Assembly (NCBI RefSeq): GCF_014640075.1
Contig: NZ_BMGG01000006.1
Coordinates: forward strand, 454,284 to 518,283
Direction: 5' to 3'
Length of the DNA: 64,000 nucleotides
Source of the DNA: Chelatococcus reniformis
GTDB taxonomy: Bacteria; Pseudomonadota; Alphaproteobacteria; Rhizobiales; Beijerinckiaceae
In this document: piece by piece, positions 25,631 to 34,129 of the stretch
Layout: every line of letters begins with the position of its first letter
How positions within the stretch are numbered: position 1 is the stretch's first letter
Notes under the pieces: generated by a model
What the model was told of the DNA's origin: nothing
The model's input: the letters and a program-made list of their open reading frames with translations, nothing else
The model's database searches: none
Position numbers and translations under genes: made by a program

Positions 25631-26086
25631 ATGAGCGAGAGGCGGACACGGCGACGCGCCATGGGCGAAGGCCTGGATGATCGGGGCTATGCCGCCCTCG
25701 CCCAGTTTCGACGCACGTTGCGGATATTCCTGGCCTTCAGCGAGGACGCCGCCCGCCAGGCGGGCCTCACCCCGCAGCAGCATCAGGCGATCCTGGCAAT
25801 CCGCGGCCTGGCGCCGATCACGGGAATGACGATCAACGAGCTGTCCGAGCAACTGCTGCTCAAGCCTCAGACGACGGTCGAGCTCGCCGATCGCCTGGCG
25901 GCGGCCGGGCTGGTGGAGCGCCAGCGCGACGAGGTCGACCGCCGCCGGGTCTTCCTGCAGCTCACGCCTAAAGCGCTGGAGATCCTAGAACAGCTCTCGG
26001 CGGCGCATCTCGCTCAGATCGGCCGGGATGCGCCGCATCTCATCGAACTGCTCGAGCAGGTGGCGAAACGCGGTCGTCGGCCCTGA
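25631..26086 (+). CDS. MarR-family transcriptional regulator
   Basis: A 151-aa MarR-type winged-helix protein. The DNA-binding region runs from about residue 65 to 115: MTINELSEQLLLKPQTTVELADRLAAAGLVERQRDEVDRRRVFLQLT, with the usual DRR wing. It has no cysteine, so direct thiol oxidation is not the signal. The ATG at 25631 is used, with CAGGG upstream; GTG 25625 is possible. It is divergent from the ClC gene and lies about 200 bases upstream of the DoxX/dioxygenase pair, so it might control either or both. MarR proteins controlling catDE-like genes in Bacillus respond to quinones, a parallel and not proof. Confidence 0.88.
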   Translation: MSERRTRRRAMGEGLDDRGYAALAQFRRTLRIFLAFSEDAARQAGLTPQQHQAILAIRGLAPITGMTINELSEQLLLKPQTTVELADRLAAAGLVERQRDEVDRRRVFLQLTPKALEILEQLSAAHLAQIGRDAPHLIELLEQVAKRGRRP

Positions 26087-26280
26087 GCGCTTCGCGGTTG
26101 GGCACCCGATCGCACAAAAGCGCTTCCAGTTCAAAACGTTGGAGCATATCGATCGCCGCGCCGCAACAGCCGCACGTTCTCGTCAGCGGCCCAATCGATG
26201 GGGACCACGCGGATATTCATTCCCGTTTGGAAGCAATCATCTGCGCCCCGGCCCGATAATCACGGCCGATCGGGACGCCT

Positions 26281-26766
26281 ATGCTCATGGAGACCAACGC
26301 ATTGCGAGACGTATTCATGATCGACAACCGCACCGCCCCCTACGCCGTTCTCGTCCTCCGCCTCGCGCTGGGGATCCTGTTTCTGGCGCACGCCGGGCTG
26401 AAAATCTTCGTTTTCACGCCCGCGGGCACCGCCGGCTTCTTCGGCTCCCTCGGCCTGCCGGGGTGGCTTGCGTATGTGACGATCCTCTGGGAGCTGGTGG
26501 GAGCGGCCGCGCTGATCCTCGGCGTCTGGCCGCGCCTTGCGGCGCTGGCGCTGATCCCGGTCCTGCTTGGCGCCATCTTCACGGTGCACGGGCCCGCCGG
26601 CTTCTTCTTCTCCAATCCGAAGGGCGGCTGGGAATTTCTCGCCCTCTGGATCGTAGTCCTCCTCGCCGTTGCCCTCGCCGGTGACGGCGCCTACGCCCTG
26701 AAGCCCACGCCGGCTGCCGGCGGCGAACAGGGCGGTGACCACTATGGGAAGGCCCGCCATGTCTGA
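26281..26766 (+). CDS. DoxX-family membrane protein
   Basis: A small inner-membrane protein (up to 161 aa) with four hydrophobic helices: about residues 20-40 (YAVLVLRLALGILFLAHAGL), 60-80, 85-105 and 120-140. The DoxX signature is the first helix with LRLALGILFLAHAGLKI. The start may be ATG 26281 or the shorter ATG 26317 (MIDNRTAPY); neither ribosome site is decisive. Its last eight bases overlap the start of the ring-cleavage dioxygenase gene, so the two are coupled. A DoxX protein paired with a VOC dioxygenase is the catDE arrangement known from Bacillus quinone and electrophile defence. Confidence 0.88.
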   Translation: MLMETNALRDVFMIDNRTAPYAVLVLRLALGILFLAHAGLKIFVFTPAGTAGFFGSLGLPGWLAYVTILWELVGAAALILGVWPRLAALALIPVLLGAIFTVHGPAGFFFSNPKGGWEFLALWIVVLLAVALAGDGAYALKPTPAAGGEQGGDHYGKARHV

Positions 26767-27643
26767 CGCGTCTCCGGCGGCCGCGCCTGCGGCCGGCCCC
26801 TCCTTCGCCCGGCGCCTGTCCGTGGACCGGGTCGCGCTGACGGTCAACGATCTGGACGGAGTCCGCGCATTCTACGAGCAGATCGTCGGCCTCCATCTCC
26901 TGCATCGGGACGGCGAAAGCGCTGCGCTGGGCGCCGGCGGCGAGGTGCTGCTGGAGTTGCGCCGGGATGGGGCGGCACGGCGCCGCTCGCCGCGCGAGGC
27001 GGGCCTATTCCATACGGCCTTCCTGCTGCCGACGCGCGCCGACCTCGCACGGTGGCTGCGGCGCACCCTCCAGGCGCGGGGTCTCCTGACCGGCGCGTCG
27101 GACCATGACGTCAGCGAAGCGATCTACCTCTCCGACCCGGAAGGAAACGGCATCGAGGTCTATGCCGATCGGCCCGCATCGAGCCGGGTGTGGGCAGACG
27201 GGCAGGTGAAGATGGCGACGCGCCCGCTCGACATCGAACGTCTGATCGCAACTGCCGGCGAGGCGTCTTGGAGCGGCCTTCCCGACGGCTCGACCGTTGG
27301 CCACGTGCACTTGCAGGTGGGAGCGCTCGATCCGGCCGAAGCCTTCTACGCCGGCGTGCTGGGCCTCGACATCACCTGCCGCTATCCCGGCGGCACCTTT
27401 TTTGCCGCCGACGGCTACCACCATCATATTGCGACCAATATCTGGAACAGCCGCGGCGCCGGCCCGCGCAGCTTCCCGTCGACGGGGCTGGCGGAAGTGG
27501 CCATGCGGGTCGATGCCAGCCGGGCCGAAGCCATCAGGCACCGTGCCGGGCATGCGGACGGTGCATCCCTGTCGCTGCGCGATCCCTGGGGAACGGCGAT
27601 CTTGGTCGCGCCCGTGACGGTCCCGGACGACGCGAGCGCCTGA
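26759..27643 (+). CDS. VOC-fold ring-cleavage dioxygenase, CatE/MhqO-like
   Basis: A 294-aa protein of two glyoxalase/bleomycin-type modules, as in type I extradiol dioxygenases. The N-terminal module (VALTVNDLDGVRAFYEQIVGL) lacks the metal histidine. The C-terminal module keeps candidate iron ligands: H in VGHVHLQV, H in GYHHHIATN and E in GLAEVAMRV. CatE of Bacillus cleaves catechol to 2-hydroxymuconic semialdehyde, while MhqO-type paralogues are linked to quinone tolerance. The ATG at 26759 overlaps the DoxX stop. Substrate is inferred from the pairing with DoxX and is not visible in the sequence. A LysR gene follows on the same strand after about 150 bases. Confidence 0.85.
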   Translation: MSDASPAAAPAAGPSFARRLSVDRVALTVNDLDGVRAFYEQIVGLHLLHRDGESAALGAGGEVLLELRRDGAARRRSPREAGLFHTAFLLPTRADLARWLRRTLQARGLLTGASDHDVSEAIYLSDPEGNGIEVYADRPASSRVWADGQVKMATRPLDIERLIATAGEASWSGLPDGSTVGHVHLQVGALDPAEAFYAGVLGLDITCRYPGGTFFAADGYHHHIATNIWNSRGAGPRSFPSTGLAEVAMRVDASRAEAIRHRAGHADGASLSLRDPWGTAILVAPVTVPDDASA

Positions 27644-27791
27644 CGATGTTCGTCGGACCGTGGACCGGCCGCCGCGGCGCAGAGCGCGCCGGCCCCGACT
27701 GGCTACCGGCCGCTTGTCCCCGCGCGCGATCGCTCCCGATCGGATAATCCTGACAGCCCTGTCAGACGATGGCACCCAACGGACGCCCCGC

Positions 27792-28706
27792 ATGGACCGC
27801 CTGGACTGCGATCGCATGTTTGTCGCCGTGCTCGATGCCGGCAGCTTCGCCGGGGCCGCGCAGCGGCTCGGCACCAGCAGCGGCCAGGCATCGAAGCTCG
27901 TCTCGCGGCTGGAAGCCGATCTCGGCGTTCAGCTGATCAAGCGCACCACGCGGGCGCTCTCGCCCACGGAGGTGGGCCAAGCCTACTACGAGCGGGTCAA
28001 GGCGCTGCTCGATGAATTCGACGCGCTCGATGCCGCCGTCCGTCATGCCTCCGGCACGCCCGCGGGCCGCCTGCGCCTGACGGCGCCGATGTCCTTCGGA
28101 ACGATTCAGCTCACGCCAGCCCTCCTCGCATTCGTGCAAGCCTTCCCCGCCATCCAGCTCGAGGTGAGCTTTTCCGACAGCGTGGTCGACCTGGTGGACG
28201 AGGGCTTCGACATCGCCGTGAGGGTCGGCCGGACGGCGGACAGCAGCCTGATCGCGCGCAAGCTCGGCGAGGCGCGCGTGATCCTCGTCGCGGCCCAATC
28301 CTACCTCGAACGAAAGGGCACCCCGCAGGTGCCCGGGGACCTGGCGGGCCACGATTGCATCATCGACACCAATTTCCGTGATCCCACCAACTGGCGCTTC
28401 ACCGGGGGCTCGTCCGGCGACATGCTGACGGTCGCCGTGACGGGACGCCTGCGCTTCTCCAACGGCGAGGCCTGCTTGGCGGCCGCCGCGGCGGGGCTCG
28501 GTATCGCCTACGTGCCGAGCTTCATCGCCGGCCCGTCGATCCGCGAAGGCCGGCTCAGGCGCCTGCTTCCCGGTGCGGAGAGTGCCCCGCTCGGCATCCA
28601 CGCGCTCTGCCCCCCGGCGCGCCACCTCGCGCTCAAGGTGCGGGCGCTTGTCGATTTCCTCGCCGATCGCTTTCGTGGGCCGCCGGAGTGGGAATCCGGC
28701 TGGTGA
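27792..28706 (+). CDS. LysR-family transcriptional regulator
   Basis: A 304-aa LysR regulator with the N-terminal helix-turn-helix (MDRLDCDRMFVAVLDAGSFAGAAQRLGTSSGQASKLVSRLEADLGVQLIKRTTRA, residues 1-55) and a C-terminal effector-binding domain. It belongs to the large CrgA-like subgroup with the LSPTEVGQAYYERVK linker. It lies on the same strand downstream of the catDE-like pair with about 150 bases between them, so control of that pair is possible but not shown. The ATG at 27792 fits the family N-terminus; upstream codons in frame look non-coding. Confidence 0.92.
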   Translation: MDRLDCDRMFVAVLDAGSFAGAAQRLGTSSGQASKLVSRLEADLGVQLIKRTTRALSPTEVGQAYYERVKALLDEFDALDAAVRHASGTPAGRLRLTAPMSFGTIQLTPALLAFVQAFPAIQLEVSFSDSVVDLVDEGFDIAVRVGRTADSSLIARKLGEARVILVAAQSYLERKGTPQVPGDLAGHDCIIDTNFRDPTNWRFTGGSSGDMLTVAVTGRLRFSNGEACLAAAAAGLGIAYVPSFIAGPSIREGRLRRLLPGAESAPLGIHALCPPARHLALKVRALVDFLADRFRGPPEWESGW

Positions 28707-28816
28707 CCTTGCGGGTCACGCGGTTTACCGACCGAATATCCCGGCGCAGCAGCTCGGCCGTCCTCAGGCCGGGCTCCGCCAGTTCCATTTCCGCGGGTGC
28801 ATGCTCGGGCCATCCC

Positions 28817-29875
28817 TCACGCATCCGGCAGGGTGAAGACGGCGCAAGGCGCCGCGATGCCACGCAGCCGGTGTTCGCCCAGCGGCAGCAGCGGTACGGT
28901 CGCCTCGGCGGCGAGCGCCCCGGAGATCAGCACCGCGCGCTCGAGCGGCCGGCATAGGCCCTCCAGCCGGCTGACCAGATTGACGGCAGGGCCGATGGCG
29001 GTGAAATCCAGCCGGTCGACGGCGCCGATGTTGCCCCACGCCATGTCGCCCAGATGCAGCGCGGCGCCGAAGGGCAGTGGCCACAGGCCCTGCGCCTGCC
29101 GCGCCGCGTCGAGATGGACCATGCCGGCCCGGGCGGCGACGACGGCGCGCAGCGCCGCCTCGCACGCCGCGCCCGGCGTGCCGTTTACCGGGAAGATCGC
29201 CAGCACGCCATCCCCGATGAACTTCAGCACCTCGCCGCCGAAGGCGTGCACCGCCCCCGCCACGCGGTCGAACCAGGCGTCGAGGGCGGCGATCACCGCC
29301 GCCGGGTCCCGAGCCTCGGACATGGCGGTGAAATCGCGCAGATCCGCATAGAGCAGCGCGGCCCGGATGGACTCGCCGGTGCCGCGGCGCAGTGCGCCGG
29401 CCGCCACCCGGGCAGCGCTGCGCCGGCCGAGATAAGCTTCGAGCAGCGCCGCCTGCGCGGCCCGTGTCGCCAGGACAGCCAGGGGGGCCGCAGCGAAGCG
29501 CGCAGCCTGGCGCAGCCGGCCGGCCTCGGCGCTGCCGAACGGCCGGGTTCCGGCCCAGCCTAACACCGGCGCATCCCGCGCGGCGCCGAGCACCTCCTCC
29601 TGCACGGGGCCGAGCGCGGCCAGCCAGGCGCGCCCGGCGTCGCTGGACGGAGCACCGGCAAAGCCGAGCGCCTCGATCACAGCACCGCTGTCGCCCCGCC
29701 ACAGCCAGGTGCGGCGGGCGATAATGGGATGGGGCACCGCGAGCGTCAGGGCACCACCGGCCAGCGGCAGGCCATCCGCCGAAAGACGGCCGCCGAGCTC
29801 GGCCAGGAACCGGTCTGGGCCGGGCGAGGCGACGGCCTCGTCGAGCAGCCAGGCGAGAGGCGCGGGCAAGTCCAT
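28817..29875 (-). CDS. Class III nucleotide cyclase with N-terminal sensor-like region
   Basis: A 352-aa cytoplasmic protein with a catalytic class III cyclase domain in its C-terminal half (about residues 172-352). Essential positions appear intact: metal-binding D178 (LLYADLRDFT) and D222 (FIGDG), base-selecting K218 (EVLKFIG) with D290 (RLDFTAIG), and transition-state N299 and R303 (AVNLVSRLE). The Lys/Asp pair favours ATP, hence cAMP. The first about 160 residues have no transmembrane helix and look like an adenylate-cyclase-associated sensory region of unknown ligand. ATG 29875 is preferred over an upstream frame of low quality. It stands alone, convergent with the LysR gene. Confidence 0.88.
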   Translation of the reverse strand: MDLPAPLAWLLDEAVASPGPDRFLAELGGRLSADGLPLAGGALTLAVPHPIIARRTWLWRGDSGAVIEALGFAGAPSSDAGRAWLAALGPVQEEVLGAARDAPVLGWAGTRPFGSAEAGRLRQAARFAAAPLAVLATRAAQAALLEAYLGRRSAARVAAGALRRGTGESIRAALLYADLRDFTAMSEARDPAAVIAALDAWFDRVAGAVHAFGGEVLKFIGDGVLAIFPVNGTPGAACEAALRAVVAARAGMVHLDAARQAQGLWPLPFGAALHLGDMAWGNIGAVDRLDFTAIGPAVNLVSRLEGLCRPLERAVLISGALAAEATVPLLPLGEHRLRGIAAPCAVFTLPDA

Positions 29876-30000
29876 GCGGCGATCATGCCGCCAAGACCAC
29901 CGCCCTGTCACCGCCGCCACTCGCCTCGTCACCGCCAGCTCCGCTCACCGCGGCGACGCGCGATCCGGCAAGCGCTCCTGTCACCGCAGGCGCCGCCCGG

Positions 30001-30456
30001 TCAATCGCGGCCGTCGTGGCCGTGCCGGGGGTCGGGTCCCGGGTCGCGTCCGGCCGCCGCTACGGCCAGCCGTCCCAGGTAGTGAGCCCAGCCGTCCGCG
30101 TGGCCGGCGCATTGCTCCGCGGTCGGCAGGCCCGTGTGGGTGAGCCGCAGCAACGTTCCATCCGGCTGCTCGATCAGATCGATCTCCACCAGGCTCGACC
30201 CCGGTGGCACGGCCTCACTGTCGTCCCATCCGAAGCTGTAGGCGAGGCGGTGAACCGGCACGACCTCACGAAAAGCGCCGCGGGCGAAGCGGCCCCCGGT
30301 GACGTTCACGAGGTAGAGCCCGCCGGGACGCGGCTCCACATCGGCCTCCGTTCCCATCCAGCGCAGGATCTTCTCCGGGTCGGTCAGGAGGGCAAACACG
30401 GCGGCGGGCGGCGCCGGGAGGTGCATCTCGCGGCGGACGACGAGGGGGTCCTGCAT
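30001..30456 (-). CDS. SRPBCC / AHSA1-domain protein
   Basis: A 151-aa START-like ligand-binding protein of the AHSA1 group. Family features are the opening LVVRREMHLPAPPAAVFALLTDPEKILRWMG, the central PGGLYLVNVTGGRFARGAFREVVP, and the closing LIEQPDGTLLRLTHTGLP with GWAHYLGRLAVAAAG. Such proteins have a helix-grip cavity for hydrophobic ligands. Function is unassigned. AGGAGAG lies seven bases before the ATG at 30456. It is divergent from the TPR/winged-helix gene at 30563 with about 106 bases between, so they may share regulation. Confidence 0.85.
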   Translation of the reverse strand: MQDPLVVRREMHLPAPPAAVFALLTDPEKILRWMGTEADVEPRPGGLYLVNVTGGRFARGAFREVVPVHRLAYSFGWDDSEAVPPGSSLVEIDLIEQPDGTLLRLTHTGLPTAEQCAGHADGWAHYLGRLAVAAAGRDPGPDPRHGHDGRD

Positions 30457-30562
30457 CGGTCGTCTCTCCTAGGGGTGCCTGCATCGCATTGGCGAATGAT
30501 CGTGAGATAGACTTAGCGCGGGAAACGCGGAGGGAGAGAGTGACAAGTGTGACGGGCGCGCG

Positions 30563-31783
30563 ATGGACTCGCTGATCACGGCCGCAGCCCGCGCGCTTGC
30601 CTCAGGCGACCCGCTCGGGGCGCTCAACCGGGTCGCGCTGCGCGATGACGCGCCGGCGCTCGCGCTGCGCGGCATCGCCATGGCGCAGCTCGGCGACCTC
30701 GATCGTGCCAGGGCGCTCGTGCGGCGAGCGGCACGCACGTTCGGCCAGCGCGAAGCGATAGCCCGCGCTCGCTGTATCGTCGCCGAGGCCGAGATCGCCC
30801 TCGCCTCGCGTGATCTGGGCTGGCCCACGAAGGCGCTCGATGCGGCATGCGCGACGCTCGAAGCCCACGGCGATCGGCCGAATGCCGCTTACGGGCGGCA
30901 TCTTCAGGTGCGGCGCTTGCTGCTGCTCGGGCGCCTCGACGAGGCCGAGCAGGGGATCTCCGAACTCGACCCCGCGTCGCTCCCGCCGGCATCGCGGACG
31001 GTTTGTGAACTCGTCGTTGCGGGGATCGCGCTGCGGCGCCTGCGGACGAAGGCGGCGTGCGCGGCGCTGACGCGGGCCAAAGACGCCGCTCGCCAAGCCA
31101 GCATCCCGACGCTGACAGCGGAGGTCGAGCACGCATCGCTCGCCTTGAGCACGCCGGCGGCGCGCCTGATCGCACGGGGCGTCGAGCGCCCGCTGCTGCT
31201 CGAGGAGGTCGAGGCGCTGCAGGCGTCCCCGGCGCTCGTCGTCGACGCCTGCCGTCATGTCGTGCGCCGCTCGGGCGTGATGGTCTCGCTCGGGCGACGC
31301 CCCGTACTCTTCACGCTCGCCCGCGTCCTGGCCGAGGCCTGGCCGGTGGATGTGCCGAGGGCCGCTCTCATGGCGCGGGCCTTCCGCGCCAAGCGTGTCG
31401 ATGAATCGCATCGCGCCCGGCTGCGGGTCGAGATCGGCCGGCTCCGTGCCCTGCTGCGGCCGCTGGCCGGCGTGACCGCGACCCCGCGCGGCTTTGTCCT
31501 CGTGGCGTGCGACGCTGGAGAGGTGCTTGTGCTGGCGCGGCCGGTCGAGGAACGGCACGCGGCGGTGCTCGCCCTGCTGGCCGACGGGGAAGCCTGGTCG
31601 AGCTCCGCGCTGGCCCTGGCGCTCGCCACCAGCCAACGCACGGTGCAGCGGGCACTCGACCAGCTTGCGGTCGCCGGCAAGGTCCAGTCGTTCGGGCGCG
31701 GGCGGGCGCGCCGCTGGCTGGCCCCGCCGGTGCCGGGTTTCACGACGAGCTTGTTACTCCCAGCTCTGCTGACAGGCGACTAG
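30563..31783 (+). CDS. TPR-like and winged-helix protein, probable transcriptional regulator
   Basis: A 406-aa protein. Residues about 1-190 are helical repeats of TPR character (GIAMAQLGDLDRARALVRRA, then LLLLGRLDEAEQGISEL). Residues about 255-315 resemble an OmpR/BTAD-type winged helix (PRAALMARAFRAKRVDESHRARLRVEIGRLRALL). The last about 70 residues hold a second HTH (SSSALALALATSQRTVQRAL, DQLAVAGKVQSFGRG). No signal peptide or transmembrane helix is seen. It precedes the beta-propeller gene by 9 bases and is divergent from the SRPBCC gene; regulation of one or both is the simplest reading, but no target is proven. Confidence 0.7.
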   Translation: MDSLITAAARALASGDPLGALNRVALRDDAPALALRGIAMAQLGDLDRARALVRRAARTFGQREAIARARCIVAEAEIALASRDLGWPTKALDAACATLEAHGDRPNAAYGRHLQVRRLLLLGRLDEAEQGISELDPASLPPASRTVCELVVAGIALRRLRTKAACAALTRAKDAARQASIPTLTAEVEHASLALSTPAARLIARGVERPLLLEEVEALQASPALVVDACRHVVRRSGVMVSLGRRPVLFTLARVLAEAWPVDVPRAALMARAFRAKRVDESHRARLRVEIGRLRALLRPLAGVTATPRGFVLVACDAGEVLVLARPVEERHAAVLALLADGEAWSSSALALALATSQRTVQRALDQLAVAGKVQSFGRGRARRWLAPPVPGFTTSLLLPALLTGD

Positions 31784-31792
31784 GGTGCCGGC

Positions 31793-32434
31793 ATGACCAA
31801 AGCAAGCACCGCCGACATCCTCCGCGAGTATGGCCCCTTCCCGGGAATCGACAGCGTCCATGGCCTAACCTTCGATGGCCAGCACGTCTGGTTTGCCTCG
31901 GGCGACAAGCTGAACGCGCTCGACCCTGCGGACGGGCGGATCGTGCGCGCCATCGACGTCCCGGCGCACGCGGGAACGGCCTTCGACGGCCGGCACCTGT
32001 TTCAACTCGCCGAGGACCGTATCCAGAAGATCGACCCGAACGATGGCCGCGTGCTCGCCACCATTCCCGCGCCCGGCGGCGGAGGCGACTCGGGCCTCGC
32101 CTGGGCGGAAGGGACGCTCTGGGTGGGAGAATACCGGGCGCGCAAGATCCATCAGATCGATCCGCAGACCGGAGACGTCCTGCGCACGATCCAGTCCAAC
32201 CGCTTCGTCACCGGCGTCACGTGGGTCGACGGCGAGCTCTGGCACGGCACCTGGGAAGGCGACGCGAGCGATCTTCGCCGCATCGATGCGCGCAGCGGCG
32301 AGGTCCTGGAGAAGCTCGAGCTGCCGCCCGAAACCGCCGTATCGGGACTTGAGTCGGACGGGGCCGATCGGTTCTTCTGTGGCGGCGGACCTAGCGGCAA
32401 GCTGCGCGCCGTCCGCCGACGGCGACGCCGCTAG
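31793..32434 (+). CDS. Small beta-propeller protein (Vgb / glutamine-cyclotransferase-like)
   Basis: A 213-aa protein with at least four blades visible as recurring LDPADGRIVRAIDVP, IDPNDGRVLATIPAP, IDPQTGDVLRTIQSN and IDARSGEVLEKLELP strands, spaced roughly 40-50 residues, each followed by a WxxGxLW-type strand. It lacks a signal peptide, so it is probably cytoplasmic. The family includes Vgb lyases, glutaminyl cyclotransferase-like and YncE-like proteins, and a catalytic role cannot be assigned. It is co-transcribed with the TPR/winged-helix gene 9 bases upstream. The C-terminus ends in a run of arginines, and the stop TAG directly precedes a short GC-rich gap. Confidence 0.75.
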   Translation: MTKASTADILREYGPFPGIDSVHGLTFDGQHVWFASGDKLNALDPADGRIVRAIDVPAHAGTAFDGRHLFQLAEDRIQKIDPNDGRVLATIPAPGGGGDSGLAWAEGTLWVGEYRARKIHQIDPQTGDVLRTIQSNRFVTGVTWVDGELWHGTWEGDASDLRRIDARSGEVLEKLELPPETAVSGLESDGADRFFCGGGPSGKLRAVRRRRRR

Positions 32435-32512
32435 AGCGGCGATCCAATCCGATCCCTGGCTCCGGGGCGCGGCCGAGCGGAGCTGCCGCGCACCGAAGCG
32501 CAGGCGTGCGCC

Positions 32513-33001
32513 TCAGGCCGCAGCCTTCTCCGCTACCGCCTTGGCCGCGGCCACCTTGGCCGCGGCCGGATCCAGCCACAGGCCGAAGCCCACGGCGAGG
32601 CGGTTCCAGCCGTTGATGACGTTGATCATCAACGTGAGCTTGACCTGCTCTTCCTCGGAGAATGCCTGGACAAGCGCGTCGCGGGCCGCCAGGTCCGGAT
32701 GGCGCTCGGACAGGCGCGTCAGCTCCTCCGTCCAGCCCAGGGCGGCCCGCTCGCGCGCGCTGTAACAGGGTGCCTCGCGCCAGGCCGACAGCAGGTAGAT
32801 CCGCTGCTCCGTCTCTCCTTGGGCGCGCGCCTCGGCCGTGTGCATGTTGATGCAGTTGGCGCAGCCGTTGATCTGCGAGGCGCGGATCTTGACCAGCTCG
32901 ATGAGGCTGGACTCGAGGCTGGCCGCGGCGGCGATCGAAGTGCCCATCCAGCTCTTCATGAGCTGAGGGGCGGCGGCGAAGGGATCGAACTTGGTGGTCA
33001 T
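32513..33001 (-). CDS. AhpD-like carboxymuconolactone decarboxylase-family protein
   Basis: A 162-aa CMD/AhpD-superfamily protein with complete redox motif CxxCxxxH: C47, C50 and H54 in NGCANCINMH. The downstream helices (WTEELTRLSERHPDLAARDALVQ and LTLMINVINGWNRLAVGFG) match the subgroup annotated as alkylhydroperoxidase domain proteins. It is the second such gene in the window (the other is at 11272) and differs clearly in its N-terminus. The ATG at 33001 (MTTKFDPF) has AAAGGA upstream. It follows the quinone reductase gene on the same strand after about 100 bases and may be read from the same TetR-controlled transcript. Confidence 0.87.
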   Translation of the reverse strand: MTTKFDPFAAAPQLMKSWMGTSIAAAASLESSLIELVKIRASQINGCANCINMHTAEARAQGETEQRIYLLSAWREAPCYSARERAALGWTEELTRLSERHPDLAARDALVQAFSEEEQVKLTLMINVINGWNRLAVGFGLWLDPAAAKVAAAKAVAEKAAA

Positions 33002-33100
33002 GGTTCCGGTTCCTTTCGATGGTTCCAGTGACATGACGAGCCAGGATCGCCCCGCGTGACATGAACACCGAGAAAATCGACGCGGACCGGCCCGCCCGCC

Positions 33101-34069
33101 TCACGGCACCAGCAGGAGCTTGCCTGTCGTGGCGCGGCTTTCCATGTCGGCATGGGCGCGCGCCGCCTCGGCGAGCGCATAGACGCCGCCGATCCTGACC
33201 TTCAGACCGCCCGTCTCGATCCAGTCGAACAGCCGCCCCGCGCGGGCGCGCAGCAGCGCCGGCGTCGGCACGTGGTCGGCGAAGACGGCGTACCCCAGCT
33301 TGATGCTCCTCGGCAGGCTCATGATGTCGAGCGGCGCCTGGCCGCTGAGCACCGGGCCGTACCAGCAGAAGGTGCCGCAGCGCCGCAAGGAGTCGAGCGA
33401 ACCCTGGAAGGTCTTGGGGCCGGAGCCATCGTAGACCACATGCACGCCCTCTCCGCCTGACAGATGAACGGCAGCCGCCGCGAACCGCCCCTCCACGTCG
33501 ACGATCACGTGATCGGCGCCGGCGGCCTTGGCGGCCGCCACCTTGTCGGCCGACGAGACCCGCCCGATGACCTGGCCCCCTCTGAGCTTGATGATCTGGG
33601 TGAGCAGCAGGCCGACGCCGCCGGCAGCCGCATGGACGAGAGCCACGTCGCCGGGCTGGACCGGATAGAAATCCGTGGCGAAGTGGCTGGCGGTGAGCCC
33701 CTGCATCATCACCGCGGCGGCCGTGCGATCGTCGATCGTCCCCGGCACCGGCACCAGCGCCGCCGCCGGCACGACGAGGCGCTCGGCATAGCTGCCCGGC
33801 GCATACGCCCAGGCGACGCGCTGCCCCGGGCGCAGCCCCTCCACCCCGCTGCCGAAGCCGATCACGCGGCCGGCGCCCTCGACGCCGAGAACCGTCGCAT
33901 CGGACGTCGCGGTCCAGAACATGCCGCGGCGGACGCCCGTATCCATGAAGTTCACGCCCGCCGCCGCGACCTCGACGAGCACCTCCCCCGGCCCTGGCGC
34001 GGGCTCGGGACGCTCCCGCAGCTCGAGCACCTCGGGGCCTCCGGGCCGGGTCATCGCAATCGCCTTCAT
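33101..34069 (-). CDS. NADPH:quinone reductase (zinc-independent MDR family)
   Basis: A 322-aa medium-chain dehydrogenase/reductase of the QOR type. It has the GroES-like N-terminal domain (MKAIAMTRPGGPEVLELRERPEPAPGPGEVLVEV), the NADPH fold with HAAAGGVGLLLTQIIK and the C-terminal VYALAEAARAHADMESRATTGKLLL. Zinc-binding cysteines are absent. Such enzymes reduce quinones or enones. It starts 60 bases after the TetR gene on the same strand, and an operator-like sequence lies in that gap (34089-34105), so expression is probably induced by a ligand of the TetR protein. Confidence 0.92.
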   Translation of the reverse strand: MKAIAMTRPGGPEVLELRERPEPAPGPGEVLVEVAAAGVNFMDTGVRRGMFWTATSDATVLGVEGAGRVIGFGSGVEGLRPGQRVAWAYAPGSYAERLVVPAAALVPVPGTIDDRTAAAVMMQGLTASHFATDFYPVQPGDVALVHAAAGGVGLLLTQIIKLRGGQVIGRVSSADKVAAAKAAGADHVIVDVEGRFAAAAVHLSGGEGVHVVYDGSGPKTFQGSLDSLRRCGTFCWYGPVLSGQAPLDIMSLPRSIKLGYAVFADHVPTPALLRARAGRLFDWIETGGLKVRIGGVYALAEAARAHADMESRATTGKLLLVP

Positions 34070-34088
34070 GACAGCATCTCCATATATT

Positions 34089-34105
34089 GAACATTCGTTC
34101 CAAAA
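34089..34105 (-). promoter_or_regulatory. TetR-type operator before the quinone reductase gene
   Basis: GAACATTCGTTCCAAAA lies in the 60-base gap between tetR and the reductase gene. Its core TTCGTTCCAAAA matches, with one change, the sequence upstream of tetR (34713-34729, read on the opposite strand as TTCATTCCAAAA). Two near-identical sites around one TetR gene suggest the same repressor binds both. Confidence 0.6.
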
Positions 34106-34129
34106 TTGGCCACGATAAAGCGAGATGTC

